Shown here piece by piece: positions 45,751 to 60,700 of a stretch of 64,000 nt of DNA. The notes beneath the pieces are model-generated. The model made no database searches. It worked only from the letters and a program-made list of their open reading frames with translations, and had not been told where the DNA came from. A program made the translations under genes and the position numbers. Source of the DNA: Pseudoalteromonas sp. MSK9-3 (lineage in GTDB: Bacteria; Pseudomonadota; Gammaproteobacteria; Enterobacterales; Alteromonadaceae); contig NZ_MIET01000014.1 in assembly GCF_003590335.1 (NCBI RefSeq), positions 62,001-126,000 of the forward strand, read 5' to 3'. Positions within the stretch are counted from its first letter, which is position 1. Every line of letters starts with the position of its first letter.

Positions 45751-48700
45751 CTCTGAAGTGCTCTGGCTGGTGGGCTTTGACTGCATTGCGTGATCTGCAG
45801 GCAGTGAGTCTTGTGACACATCATTTACCGTAACAAGCTGTGTTTCGTAGGTGTTTATAATGTGCGAGTGAATACTGTTGAGTGTTGTATGTGTGAATAA
45901 TACACTTGGTGATATATCGAGCTGATACTGTTTATTTATTTGGTTAATAAATGAAATAAATACAATTGAGTCAGCGCCTAAATCACCTAAGTCACTGTCT
46001 AAATCAATGTTTTGGGCGTCAACGCCTAACAACGATGCCGCGTGTGTTAGCAAAAACTCAGTGAGGTGCGAATACAGGTGGGTTTTGCTTTGAAAGCGTG
46101 ACGATGACACAAGGTGTGGTTGGTTACCATCTTGTATAACGTGGGCCTTGTAATCTACCACTGTTTGTACCTGTTGTAAGCTATGTTTAAAGGCTGCAAT
46201 ACCGATTTTCGTTGGCATTGGGGTGATCCCCAATTGTGTTAATTGCGTCGCAAACTGTGGGTTTATCTTCATCCCGCCATCTTGCCAATATGGCCAATCA
46301 ATACTGCAACTTTTACCGCTACGCAGCCCTTTAGTGACTAATGTGTCACGGTAATGCATATAACTATCTAAAAACGCGTTTGCAGTGGCGTAATCGACTT
46401 GGGTTACAGCGCCGTTGATGCCACTTAGCCCCGCGAAGCAGACAAAAAAGTCTAACGGCATATCTTGAGTAGCTTCATCTAGCGCAATAACACCATTCAC
46501 TTTGGGTGCAAGTACGCCCCCAAATGCAGGCTTGTCCTTTTTGGTAAGTAGTGTGTCATTCAAGACCCCAGCGGCATGAATAATGCCGGTTAAGGTCTTA
46601 AATTCTGCGATGATGTCTCTAATAAGGAGTATAACGGCCATCTTTTTTGACACATCGACTTGGTAGTATTTAAGCGTGGTGTTCGCACAAGCTAGTTGAG
46701 TTAACTGTGCTTGCACATCCGGGTGTTCGAGCGGCTTTCTTCCGGAGATTATGACTGTTTTATGCTGTTGCATACGGTTGAGTTCGGCAATAAAGTGTTG
46801 GCCAATACCACCCAATCCACCGGTGATCAAATATACACCGTCTGACTGCCATGGCATGTTGTCATTGGGTTGAGTGAGTACATGTTCTTGAGTGCTAAGC
46901 GGTTGATAGGCGAGCACTTGCCTATTCGTGTGGATGTATCGTATAACCGTTTCATTATCGTGCTTATCGTCCACTAAACGTGTTGTCAGTGTGTCATTGC
47001 GGGTTGTGTTATCGCATAAAATGACTTGCGTTTTAAGAGACGGGTTTTCCAAACTCGCAGTTTTAAGCAAACTGTGAAAACAAAAGTATACATTAGCTTG
47101 GCTCGGAGCTTTAATTGCGCCGTAGCTGTCATTGAGTACCAGTTGAAGTGAGATCGGCTGCTTCAAAGTAAGCAGCTGTTTAATGATGTCGACCAGCTGA
47201 TAGCCATAATCTTCAATCTTGTGTTCAATACCGTAGTGACTTGAAAACAGCGAGTAGGTGGTCGCATTCGGCACTGACATTTCTGGTACATCACAAAATA
47301 TCACATGATGCTGAGCGTCAGTATGCGTATTTGGCGTATGCGCAAACGACTTATCGATCCAATGAGGAACTTGAAGAGTTAATTCTGCGGTGTGACTTGT
47401 TTGAGTACTTGCGCTTTTATCTGACGACGCAGAAGCAGGCAATATACTGGTGTTTAAAGTATTGTCATGGTGGGGTTTTGAGCTGTTTTTAGTACTGCTT
47501 GTCTCTGGCATACCCCATAAAGTGTGCTGTTTTAATGCAAATGGGTACGTAGGCAAGCTTAACTTTGTAATATGGGCTGCGCGTGCACCTAGCGATGATG
47601 TTGAGTCGAAAGCGCCTTGGTATAGAAAGTCCCAATTTGCAAAGCCTGTTTCAAGCCATCGTTGTAAGATTTCTTGATACTGGTGGTTATTAAAACAGGT
47701 TTGCAGGTACTCTTGCTGTTGCAATGGCGATACCGCTGGTGTGGAGACAGCTTCTTTTGGATTCGGTGTACATGACGACGAAGTATTTGCTAAGTAAGAT
47801 TGTAGTTCGTCGCGCAGTTGCAAGAGAGAATGCACCACAAAGCCTATGCGATGGGTCATTGCTGTACGGCCTGTTTGTAGCGTATAGGCTATATTTTTCA
47901 GCTGTGACTCTGCATATTGATTCACGCTCAGGTGTTCTAACAATAAATGTACTTGGCGCGTGAGGACCTCGTTACTCTGTGCTGATAACACCACAATATA
48001 GGGGGTTTCAGAGTGTGCAGAGTGCATCAAAGGGGCGGTTACATGCCCATCATCGCTCATAGTCGGTGGTGTATATTCTTCTAAAATAGCGTGGGCATTG
48101 GTGCCGCCTATGCCAAATGAGCTCACAGCCCCGCGCCTTGGTAAATAGGGGGTTTCCCAAGCTTGCTGCTTATCAACCACATAAAACGGTGAGTCAGCTA
48201 AGTTAATATGTGGGTTGGGCGTGGTATAATGCAACGACGCTGGTAGCTGCTTATGGTACAACGACAACGACGTTTTTATTAAACCCGTTAGCCCCGCGAG
48301 CGTGTCGGTATGGCCTAGATTTGACTTAACAGCACCCAGTCCACAGAACTGTTTGTTTGTCGTGTATTTTTGATAAACTTGTTGTAGCGATGCAAACTCA
48401 ATTGGGTCGCCTAAAGCCGTACCAGTGCCATGCGCTTCGATATAGCTAATGGATTCTGGGTTAACGTTAGCGCTTTGCAGCGCTTGCTCAATAACGCGCA
48501 TTTGCCCTTGGTTACCCGGTGCAAAAAAGCCCGCTTTGTCTTTGCCATCGTTGTTAACGTTAATGCCTCTGATCACACTATAGATATTATCTGCATCATC
48601 CACAGCGTCATCCGCACGCTTTAGGACAATAACAGACACGCCGTTACCGCCGATCATGCCATCAGCACTTTCATCAAATACTTTGCATCGTGCGTCACTG

Positions 48701-51700
48701 GAAAAGTTCATCCCTTTTTCATAGTGATACCCTGTTCGGCGCTGCGGGTATAAACACGCTGCTCCCACAATGGCATAGTCTATTTCTTTGGCCTTTAACG
48801 CGGCACATGCCAGTGAAATTGCCGACATAGAAGAAGAGCAATTGGAGTGTACGAACAAGCTTGGCCCAGTAAAACCTAAGTGATATGAAATCGTGGTTGG
48901 TAAAGTGCCGGGTTGGTTGAGGGTTGATGCAACATAATCTTGTGCATTGAGTATAAATTGGCCATCGGTCATTTTGTCGTGCACATTTAGATTAGGTGTA
49001 TCGACGTTCGATGCTGAAATATATACCCCTGTTTTTGGTATTTGGTCGCTGCGATAGCCTGCATCTTCAATGGCTTTCCATGCATGTAGTAGGAGCTGTC
49101 GCTGAGAATAACTCATGGTTTTGGCATTTTTGTCTGAGATATTAAAAAACTCTGGGTCAAACATGTCTTGGCCATCGATCCAAGAATCTAGCCACGTTAC
49201 TGCCTCATTTTCATCGTAGTTATTGAGGCGTTTAAGTAAATCTTTACCCTTGATCAAATTCTGCCAGAAGGCGTGGTGATCAGCCGACTCACTGTACTGA
49301 CAAGACATACCGATAATAGCAACGTTCGACGCAAAGTACTCTGGGTATGGTGAGTCTTGTTTATCACTTTGCTCAACGGCAGTATTAGCCGTGTTATCAG
49401 TGTTCATCGTCTGCTTAAATAACGAGTCTGCGGGTACATAAGGGGCTGTGCTTACGTCACCAGTTTGTTTTGATAGGTGCGCTGCCATTGCGCTAATCGT
49501 ACTGTGCTGAAATATATCTGTGATTGAAAAATTGAGATTCATCACAGATGAAAACTTAGCAGATAATACGTTTGCCAGTAGAGAGTTACCGCCAGCTTCA
49601 AAGAAAGGCTCATCCAGTCCCACACTCTCTATTTCAAGCGTTTGCAACCAAAGTTCAGTGATAGAAGCTTCTAATTGTTGTACTGACACGCGTGGCATAG
49701 TTTGGCTAATTGTCGCTGCGTTGTTGTGAGCAATGTTGTCCTGTGCAGGCTGAAGTGGGGGTTGATTTGCTTGCTTTTGTTTTACAAGCGCAGCTTTATC
49801 AAGTTTCCCATTGGCAGTGAGTGGCAATTTATCAATAAAAATAAAGAATGAGGGCACCATATATTCTGGTAATTGGTTTAGTAAATCAGTGCGAATAGTG
49901 GCAATTGAAACGGCCGTATTCGTGACGATGTAGGCAACCAATACATCACCTTGATGCTTGTTTTGTGTGACAACACAGGCACTACTTACATAACTCAATG
50001 CCATTACAGCATGTTGTACTTCACCGATTTCAATGCGGTGGCCTCTGATCTGTACTTGATCATCGGTTCTACCGATATACTCTAATGATCCTTCAAGCGC
50101 GTTATGTGTACCATTGGTTAAGCGCTTTGCAAGGTCGCCTGTACGATATAGTCGACGTCTATTACCATCGGCAAAAGTATGGCTAATAAAGCGTGTTTCA
50201 GTCAGAGTCGGTCGCTGTAAATAACCTTGAGTTACCCCAGTCCCCGCAATATACATTTCACCTACTGAGCCATCAGTAACAAGATTGCGCTGTTCATCAA
50301 GAATGTAAACTTCGTAACCTGGCAAAGCATTACCTATGATGCTATTGTTGGGGTTATTGAGTACCATTTCTTTGTTAATGCTTGCGTATGTAACGTGTAT
50401 GGTGGTTTCAGTAATGCCATACATGTTGATCAGCTCTGGTCGAGCATAATTGGCGTCAAACCACGGGGTTAATCGTGTCAGTTCTAACGTTTCTCCACCG
50501 AAGATGATTTTTCTAATATGATGCGTTAACTGTGGGTTTGCGATTAACTTATCCATCAAGGGGAAAAAAGCTGAGGGGGTTTGATTCAAAATTGTGATTT
50601 CGTGCTCAGCAAGAAACAGTGAAAATGTGGCACTGTCTTTTTTGGTTGCTTCATCGACGATAACGAGCTTGCCACCGTGTAGTAATGCGCCCCAAATTTC
50701 CCATACTGCAAAATCAAAGGCATATGAATGAAATAAGCACCAAGTATCTTGATTCGAAAATTCAAATATAGAGCGACTGTTGCTAAACAGCTGCGTTACA
50801 TTATCATGGGCGACCAGCACACCTTTCGGTTCACCTGTAGAACCTGAGGTATAAATTACATACGCCAAATCAGAGCCTGATATGCGGGTTTGAGCGAGTC
50901 GTCCGGTTCTGTAAGTAGGAGAATTTATCTGGCTGTCATTCAAACACTTTTCTAATAAGTGTACTGATATATCGTCAGTATGCGATCTTAGAACACTTTC
51001 TTGAGCAAATGACAGTGCTGAGTCTAATAGCAAGAGCGTTGGCTGCGCATCTTTTAATATAAAGCGCGCTCGTTCTTGTGGTGTATGCGGGTCAATCGGC
51101 AAATATGCCGCACCGGCTTTTAAAATCGCAAGAATGGCAATTAATAACTCGATAGATGGTTTAGCGCAAATACCGATCAGTAAATGCTCGCCTTGGTGAT
51201 GCTTGATTTCATCCAGATTGAGTAAGTACTCCGCCAATGCATTTGCTTTGGTGTTTAATTCACCATACGACATTGACGCATTACCCGATATCAACGCAAT
51301 GCTTTGTGGGCTTATCGTTGCGTGTGCTTCAAATAAACGCACAAGAGTAGGTTGATTGCTTGATGTAGTGAGGTTTTGGCTGATCTGATAACTGCGCTTT
51401 GACTGAGTGAGTTTGCAAGTTGAAACGCTCGATGAGACCGATTCAGGGATGGCTTGCTTGAGCATGTCAGCGATTAATAGCTCAGTTAACGGGGCTGTAT
51501 TGCCTGTATTACGTGCGTTACTGTCAATTTTGCTACTTACCATAGTACTACTTTGAATAACCGTTTCGATTAAACGAATATATGTGTGTGCTAACTGGGC
51601 TATCAATGTGTGGTCATAGGCATGTTCATTGAACTTGAAAGTAATGCTGTACTGATCGGGTAACGGTGTAACCTCTAAACTTAAATCAAGTTCAGGCTGT

Positions 51701-54700
51701 TGTTGAAATTCACTCCATACCGCTTCTGCTATGGCTGTATTGTTATCAAACCATGATTGGGCTACAAAGTTATGAAAAGCATAGCCAATTTGGAAAACTG
51801 GGTGGTGCTCAGTATATCTTGGCGCATTAATGGTGTTAACAATTTCTGACAATGGCAAAGCGCTATGACGTACTATTGCATTGAGCTTTTGCTGGTTGCT
51901 TGTGGTTAAGGTTGAAAAAGGCGCAGTACTAGATACCGTATTGCGTAGTGGTAATTGATTTACAAATAACCCCAGAGACTTAGCCATGCTAGGTTGCGGG
52001 CGATGTAACACCGGGATCCCAACAATCAATTCGCTTGGCAGCGCACGTTTACTCGATTTACTAAATTGGCTTAATAAAATCTGAAATACACTCAAGAAAA
52101 AGATTGAAGGGCTCACGCCTGTCTGCTTGCAGTAATGCGTTACTTGCGACGCTGTTGTACTGGGTAGATGTACATTAACGCGGTTTTTGTGTGTGAGGGT
52201 TTCTTTGGTTTGAGTATGCGTGTCATCTATACGTGAATGAACGTGATCTGTTGATAGCTCAGTAACTGGCAAAGGACCTTGTAATTCTGTGCGCCAGAAC
52301 TGTTTTAGAGTGTGACCTTGTGCGTCGTTTAACATGGCTTTTTCCCATTCAATAAATTTGAAAAAACCAAGGTCTGGTGATGTATCCGCCAGTGACAGCC
52401 CCGTTAGTAATCGCTGATATGCCTGCATTAGCTGTTCAAAGAACATACTTGCTGACGCGCCATCAATTATCAGGTGATGAAACACAATCACCATTAGATT
52501 TAACGGTTGACTATTGAGTGTTGTAGCCCAATGAGTAACTTTGATTAACGGCTGGTTGTTGAGTATAAACGGTTGATTTATTGTGCTGTTTAGCGTATTT
52601 ACCAACTCATCTTTAGTGTTAAACGATGCAGTCATTTCGTGAATTTTAGGCCCATGTTGCATCACACTTTGCAGGGGTAAACCGTCTGTTTCACGCATCA
52701 TAACGCGTAATGCCGGATTGTTTTTACAGACAAAATCTAACGCGTCTTGCATCAGTGATATGTTCGGCTTAGCAACTTCAAACACAAGGGGGATGTTATA
52801 TGCACATAAGTCTGGTTTTTGTTTATGCAGCAGCCACAAACCCTGTTGTGCTTTGGACAGTGGCAACGTCTCAGGGGTGATAGTAGCTTGGGTAGGCATA
52901 TATTGGTGGTTATCTGCATGTGAAAGGGGCAGCGCTTTGTGCGTTACGCCTTCTCGTAGGTTATCGACACAATAACGATGTAATGCCTCTAATGAGTCAA
53001 GCTCAAACAATAATGCGGGTGGCAGTTCGTCTATGTTTAGGACATCATCAGCGGCAATGGTCTGTGCTATCGTCATGAGCATAATTGAATCAAAGCCTAT
53101 TTCTCTGAAATTATCCTGTTCGTCCAATTCTTCACTGGGAATTTTTGTTATGGATGAAATGACTGATTTTAAATAATCCATAACATGAGCAGATTGCATT
53201 ATGTGCGCATTATTGCTGAGCGGTGAGGGCGCATGAGCGTATGAAAGCGCCTCGCTTGAACTCTCACGGTTATGTGTGTTGGTATTTATGTCCCACACAT
53301 GAGCGAGTCGTGTCGGCGAACCAAATAAAAAACAATGCTGGGTCGACTGCGCACCAAGGGCAAGTGCTTGATAGAAAGCTGATATACCAACCTCAGTAGG
53401 CATCAGCATCACCCCTTTGCGTTGCAGGGCAGACTGCGTCTGTTCGTCAACATGCATACCGCCGTCTGCCCACAAAGGCCAGTTGATAGACATGCTTAGC
53501 CCATGACGAGACCCAGCTGCAACTTGCGTTGTGCGATGTGCCATATACTGGTCAACGAACGCGTTTGCACTTGCGTAGTCTGCTTGTCCTAGATTACCAA
53601 ATACACCAGCAATAGAAGAAAAACTGATGAAAAAGTCGAGTTCAAGGGTTTTACTGGCTTCATCTAGCACAGTCAGCCCCATCACTTTTGGGGAAAAGAC
53701 GTGCTTTAGCTCTATGGCTGTCTTATGAGTTATTAAGCTATCTTTGTGCACGCCTGCGCTGTGAATAATACCGGTAATAAGCAGATCACGCTCGGCAAGT
53801 GAGCTAAAAAGTTCCGTTACTTGGTGTGTATCAGCAATATCGAGGGCGAAATACTCAACTCGAGAACTGCTACCTGAGGAATCTGTAGGGCATTGATGAC
53901 CATTTTGAGGAGGTGTGATCTGTTCAAGTGCATGTACTTGTTCTGAAATGGTGCTATTAACAGGTGTTTTACCGATCAATATGACTTTAGCATGCGAGGT
54001 ATTATTTAATATTTCAGTTGCAAATAATTGACCTATTTGACCTAAACCACCACTAATAATATACACGCCATTGTCTTTCCAAGACAGTTGCGTACGGGCA
54101 AAGCGTTGTGCAATTGGGGCACTTTCAAACGTTAATTGCGTTTTTGTGATCGGTGCTTTTGTGGTCAGAGTGTCGCTTTGTTGAACATAGCGAATAACAC
54201 CGCCACTTACTCCAGCTGCACGAGACATTAATTTTCTTTCATGCTCGATAATATCGACGAGTGTTTCTGATGAGATGTTATTTTCGAATGAAATAAGCTG
54301 AGTATTCAAGTAAGAGGATTCTAGCATCGCGGTTTTTAGCATGCCTGACAGCGCATTGAGATACTGTGGGTTCAAATTTATGGTGTCGGCATTAATAATG
54401 ACTTGGATCAGCACTGACTTTTTATTGGTGATAACCTGCTGTAAATGCTGCAAAAGCTGTTCAGCATAGGCTGTATACTCGTAGGCGATATGGCTTGAGG
54501 TTACATGCAGCGGGTGAACGGTGATATCAGCTGACATGTTTAATTCATCAAGCGCAAAATCGCCAATGCTAATAACATGTGTTACAGGCGAAGGGCCGCA
54601 AGCGAGGTCGCTTTCATTGCTACGAGACACTTGCGCCCATTCACTTTTTTTCCAAGAGGGTAAATGTTTCCAAGCGGGTAAATAGTGCAATAACGCAGCT

Positions 54701-57700
54701 TGTTCCACTTCATTACTCTTAATAAAACTAACGTCACTACATCGTGCCTCGCTATCAGGGGAATCTTTGTGCGATGGGGTGGCAGAACTGAGCTGTGGCG
54801 TATCAGATATATTTTCGCTGTGCTCAGAGGCCGCGCTTAAACGCGCGTTTTCACCAACCGTTGTTGGTTCATTCACTGGTAAAATTACGTTAGGTAATGG
54901 CTTTTGTGGTAACCAGTGCTGTGCTTTATCGAACGGGTATACAGGTAAGCGCAGCTTTTGTGGTGTTAACTCTGAGTATAGCTGCTGCCAATCAATTGCA
55001 GCGCCAACAACCCATAAAGCAAGTAGCTTGGTATAGTCTGATGCAGCAATCCAGCGTGTGAAGTCACCGTCATCGAGGGCTGATAAGATTGTTCTACCTT
55101 GCTTTACTTCCCCTTTTTTCCAGTCACCGCGATTTTTATTAATAAAAAGCTGTAATTGAGCCTTAATCTGTTCGGGGTGTGACGCCACAAACCCCATTCG
55201 GTATTCCATTTGTTCACGGGCGGTATGTAATGTATAGGCAAGGGCAGTACAATTGAGCTCGCTGGGTTGCGACTGTAGCCAGTGATGTAACTGCTTCGCC
55301 TTTTCTGTGAGGGCGTTAGCACTTCTTGCCGACAATGTAATGAGCGCTGCGTGTTCAGAGTGCGTTTTTGGCCGTTCATGAGTCGGTTGTGCGTGATACT
55401 CTTCTAATACAACATGCGCATTGGTGCCACTAAAACCGAAAGAACTGACTGCTGCACGTCGATTTTTACCTGGCTCGGCATGCCACTCTTTGTTTTGAGT
55501 ATTTACAACAAAGGGTGAATCTTGCCAATCTATATGGGCATTCCCCGTATTAAAATTACGAGACGCAGGAATTGACTTATGCTTTATCGCCAATAGTGCT
55601 TTGATCACACCAGCGACCCCCGCAGCCGTTAAACAATGACCTATATTGGTTTTAACGGAGCCTAACGCACAGAACTCTGTTAAATCAGTATGGTGGCGAA
55701 ATGCACGGGTTAGTGCTTGAAACTCGATAGGATCGCCCAGTTTAGTGCCTGTACCATGAGCTTCAAGCATACCAATGGAATCGGGTGAAATATTAAAACG
55801 GTGATACACTTCAAGATGTAACTGTTCTTGAGATACCGAGCTTGGTGCAGTGATCCCACTGGTGGTGCCATCTTGATTGGTTGCTGAACCTAAAATTACG
55901 CCGTAAATGTGATCTTTGTCTCGTACAGCATCATCTAGCCTTTTTAATACTAAAACGCCTACACCTTCCCCGGGTACAAAGCCATTTGCTCTGTCGTCAA
56001 AGGTATAACATGTGCCGTCTGGGCTTAACATGCCCGCTTTCCCTGCATGGTGAGAAAACTGTGAGGTACACAAGGTTGCTACGCCACCGACTAGCGCACT
56101 TGACACTTCGTTATTGAGCAGAGCTTGGCAGGCCATATGAATAGATACAAGCGATGATGAGCAAGCAGTGTCAACGGCGATAGCAGGGCCTTTTAAGTTT
56201 AAAAAATAAGACACGCGCGCGGGGATCACAGAGCCTGCATTGCCCCAAAATAGTTGGGCAGGGGCGTCGTCAGTGGCCAAGGAGGCATAGTCGCCTTGTG
56301 CACACCCTAAATAAACACCCATATTTTCACCCGATACGCGGTCTGCCATATTGGCGTCATCGAGCGCTTTATAACACTCTTGTAAGAACAAACGTTGCTG
56401 CGGGTCCATATACATTGCTTCTTGCGGCGTGATAGAAAAGAACGCAGCATCAAAACACGATATATCATCAAGTAAACTGGCATACTTGCACCAAGATTGC
56501 GCTTGTTCGCTTAAAGTATCCAGTGTCCACCTTGTTTGCTCAGTCACGGAGGTTTCTTGGTTTTGCATCATTGCCCAGAATTCATCTAGGTTAGTTGCAG
56601 TACCAAATTGCCCACTCATGCCTACGATGGCAACTTTTTGCGCAGAGCCACTGCTATTTTGTTCATCATACTCACCGTTATTTAGAGGCGCTTCAGATAA
56701 GGTCGATGTTTGATGCTGCGAGATAGGCCCCTCATCAGTATGCTGTGGCTTTCTATATCGACGTTTCGTATTGGGTGCACAAGACGCAAATGCGTGAGCA
56801 TGTGATTGTGCTATCGGGGTCGTTGGTGCATCCACAGCGTCTGATGCAAGCACGCTGTGTTTTGACGCGCTTTGAACCGTGACAAATTGAGCAACATGCG
56901 ACTGATGCTCAGTGGTAATATAAACACTGAGTGTTGAGATGGAAGGGTAGTCAAACAATAAGGTCGCAGGCAGCGAGAGAGAAAACGTTTCATTGATGTC
57001 ATCTAGCATCTGAATTGCAAGAATAGAGTCTACGCCATAATCTGCAAAGGACTCGTCTGCGTCTAGTTCGTCTTCAGGGATATTAAGTGCTTTACTGGCG
57101 ATATAAAATAAAGCCTGTTGTACGTAGCTTTTGATGCCTTGTTCTAGGGTATGTGTATTCATAACACTTGCTGGGTCATTTTTTGCCAATGAGTTTGTTG
57201 AACGCTCACTGCTATTGTCAGCGTTGCTCGCGTGTTTATTAGAGGTTTTATCTGCTACAGCCGCTTGAATAATATGCCCATTACTTTGGGCATAAATCAC
57301 CTGTTGTGCGCTATTTGATGCTGTGGGAGCCCCCACGTTGACAAAGCCTTCTTCCTCTAATAGGTTTTGCCAAGTTGTCAGGCTGAGCAGGGGCGCACCA
57401 TTGACTCGGATCGCGCTATCTTGGCTTAGCCACCATCCCTCTAATAAACCGAAGGTAAGGTGAGTAAATAAAGACTTTTCAACCACTTCATTGATAAGAA
57501 TAATACCGCCGGGTTTTAAGCAGGCCTTGGCGTTTTGCAGTGTGGTTCTGATATTGGCTGTTGCATGCAGTACATTGGTTGCGATAACAACATCGTACGA
57601 TGCTAACGCAATGTCTGATGGTGATCTTTGTGCCGACACAGGCTGACTTACGTCAAAGTACTTGGTTGAAATATAAGGGTACTCTGGTTTAAATTGCGCA

Positions 57701-60700
57701 TTCGCGTGGTTGAAAAAAACGTGCGATAAATCTGTATACGCGTATTCATCAATAGACCATGGGGCTAAGTGGGGTAAAACTGCCGCGGTCGTGCCGCCGG
57801 TACCCGCACCAATCTCGAGTATTTTTATCGCTGGTGAGTCTAATTGCGCTAAATAGTCCGTCAATTGCTCAACCAAAACCTGGTTGGCATAGTCGGCCTG
57901 CGCATTATTTTTGTAGACGCTTTCTACTAATGTCAGTGAACCACTTGGGAATATCACATCGGTGGCTTTTTTATGGCCTTGTAAAATGTCGGGTAAATGT
58001 GACAAGCATTCATCGAGTAGCTTATTGTGTGTTGCGCCTGTACGATATGGTTTATCTATTTTAGCAATATCATGACCGTTCATCAGGTTAGCGTCATTCA
58101 AATAGCGTTGCGTTTCTTGCCACCACGATTGAAAGTAGTCCGGGAGTTTAGCTAAGTGTATTGCGCGCGCCAGCAGGGTGTGACACTCCGCTCGATGAAG
58201 CGCATCACTTAGCATGTTAAGCACATCTTCTTGCGATAAGTCATTGGTTTGTTGGTAAGTTATAGTGCTGTCGCGATGTAGAAATGGCGCAAAAGTTTGT
58301 TCACTTGAATAGCTACGGTGTTGTGTCAGTTGATGACGCGCTTGCTCGGTTACTTTCACAATACCGACTTGCGACACAGACGAAGACATAAACTCTGCGA
58401 GTGCGCTCATGCCTTCATTGACCTCGATTGAGCCTATGCCAATTTTAGCCATTTTTTGCTGATAGTAGTCATCTTGTACAATACCAATCGACCCCCAATA
58501 CCCCCAATTTACGATTTTAACTGGCACTTGGTCACTGTAGGATTTGGCTAAACTATCAAGATACTGACACCCAGCAGCGTAATTACTTTGTCCTGCTGCT
58601 GGGGAAAAAGACTGTAAAGACGAAAACAGCAAAACAAAGTCTAGATCCCGATGTTTAAATAGTTCAAAGGTTGTATAACCAGTTTGTTGCTTGGCTTGAT
58701 AACTGCGAAGAAATTGCGCGTCGTCCATTTTGGCGACACTTTGATCTTCTAAGTGTAAAATTGAATGCACTACGCCATGGATTTGTTCAAATGATTGCTC
58801 AATGCGCTCTATCGCGCTTTGCATCGCGTGTTGGTCGGTTGCATCTGCGCTGTAATAAACAGGGGCTTTGCCAATATGTGCCAGTCGGGCTATGTCATTT
58901 TTAATTTTTTCATTTTCTTGACTGCGGCCCAGCCAAATAATTTGCGCATTATAGTGACGGATCATCCATTCACTCCATGCTTGCCCGAGTCCACCTGCAC
59001 CGCCTAGCACCACATAAACGCCGTTTTGACGATAGCGACACACAGAAGATGCGTTTTCAGGGTGTACCAAGGGTTGATGAGTCGCGTATTGATAATGGTG
59101 TGTAGCAATAGTAAATTCAAACCACTGAGACTGCCTTAAAGCATATAAGCCTGCGGGCAAAGACACCGCGCTTTGCCACATATTTTCTATTTCTTCACTA
59201 TGCGCTTGATCAGAGAAACTTCTGGTAGGCACATCGAGTATTCTAATCGTCCACATGGGGTATTCTTTCGCAACGCTTTGTAGTAACCCAATAAGGCCTG
59301 CTCCGTCTGCATAGGTGGGTTCATTATGTATTTGTTGAGTCTGTGTTGTAACTAATGTGATAGAAAATGACTTGTTTGCATAGTCGTTGTCGAGCAGCGA
59401 TTTAATATAGCGGAACAATACCAGTGGCTCTGCGCACTCACCTGCGGCGAGCCAAATTAAATGGTCCGCAATATAAGCATCGGATGTGGGGAGCGACGAA
59501 GTGGTTTGAATAAATTTGGGTTTATCACACAATGGCCCTTGGTAGTCCCAAATAGTTGCGTCGATATGACTTTCTCGTGGTGAGCCAGTGGCGATTATCG
59601 ACCAGCCGGGTTTAAGCAGTGCAAGCTCTGGCGCTGTGCTTTGATGGTACTCTTTCGTGTCGCTACTTATCATTTTTACTGTGTTATTTAACATTGCTGA
59701 GGCTGGTGGATTTTCAATAGGCTGTATGGTGTGACTGAGTACACGGGTAGAAAACCCCGTAAAACGCACGATAAGTTTATGATGAAAATCATAAATTTCT
59801 ACATTGTATTTGTGAGTATCGCACCCATTAGCAGAGGTTTGACGAGCTTTAACCCATACTTCTTTATGGTCCACCTCAGGCGTAGTCAAGCCGGTATGTA
59901 CATTGAAAAATTCAACGCTTTCGAGCGCAAAGGGCAGAGATAGCGTGTCTTCATCTGAAAAAATGGCAAGTGATTGTAATGCTGCATCGAGCATTGCCGG
60001 TGAAGCATAAAACTGCTCACTGTCTGGGTGTTTTATTCGTAGAAGGGCCAGAGATTCATCGTGTTGTTTTTGGACTCGTTGCACACCTTGAAAGCTGGGC
60101 CCATAGTTTAACCCTGCGTTTTCAAAGCGAGCGTAGAGTGTCTCAGATGTTAATTCGCTTATGGTCTCTGTGGTCAGCTGTTCAGTGCTGGCAAAGGTAA
60201 AAGATGAGAAGTGTGATGCAGGAAGAGTCTCGCAACCTTTACCTTGCATGGTGTCACTTTGGGCAATGCGTATCTGGCCTCTTGCATAGCAGGGTTGGTG
60301 CGTATCATGAGGATTATACAATTCAAAACACAGTATTTGGTTTTGCTCCCATAAAGATAGGTTGACCACAATTTCTGACTGCGTTGACGCAAAAGTAATC
60401 GGCCGTAGCCAGCTGATATGTTCAAGCGCGATGTGGTGATCTGGTGTAATGTCATGAGACAAACACACCGCTTTAATAACCATTTCTAAACTACATACCC
60501 CAGGGAGGACCTTTTTATCTTCTACTTGATGGTCTTCAAAAAAGAACTCACGGCCAGTAAAGTGAGATTCAAATACCAGCTCATCTAAGGAGGGAACACT
60601 GCGATGCAGTAGAGGGTGGAGAACCAAAGTGGCTGGTTCTGCAAGTCTGTTTGTGTCGATCCAGTGCTTACTTTGTGAGAACGGGTAGCTTGGTAAGCTT

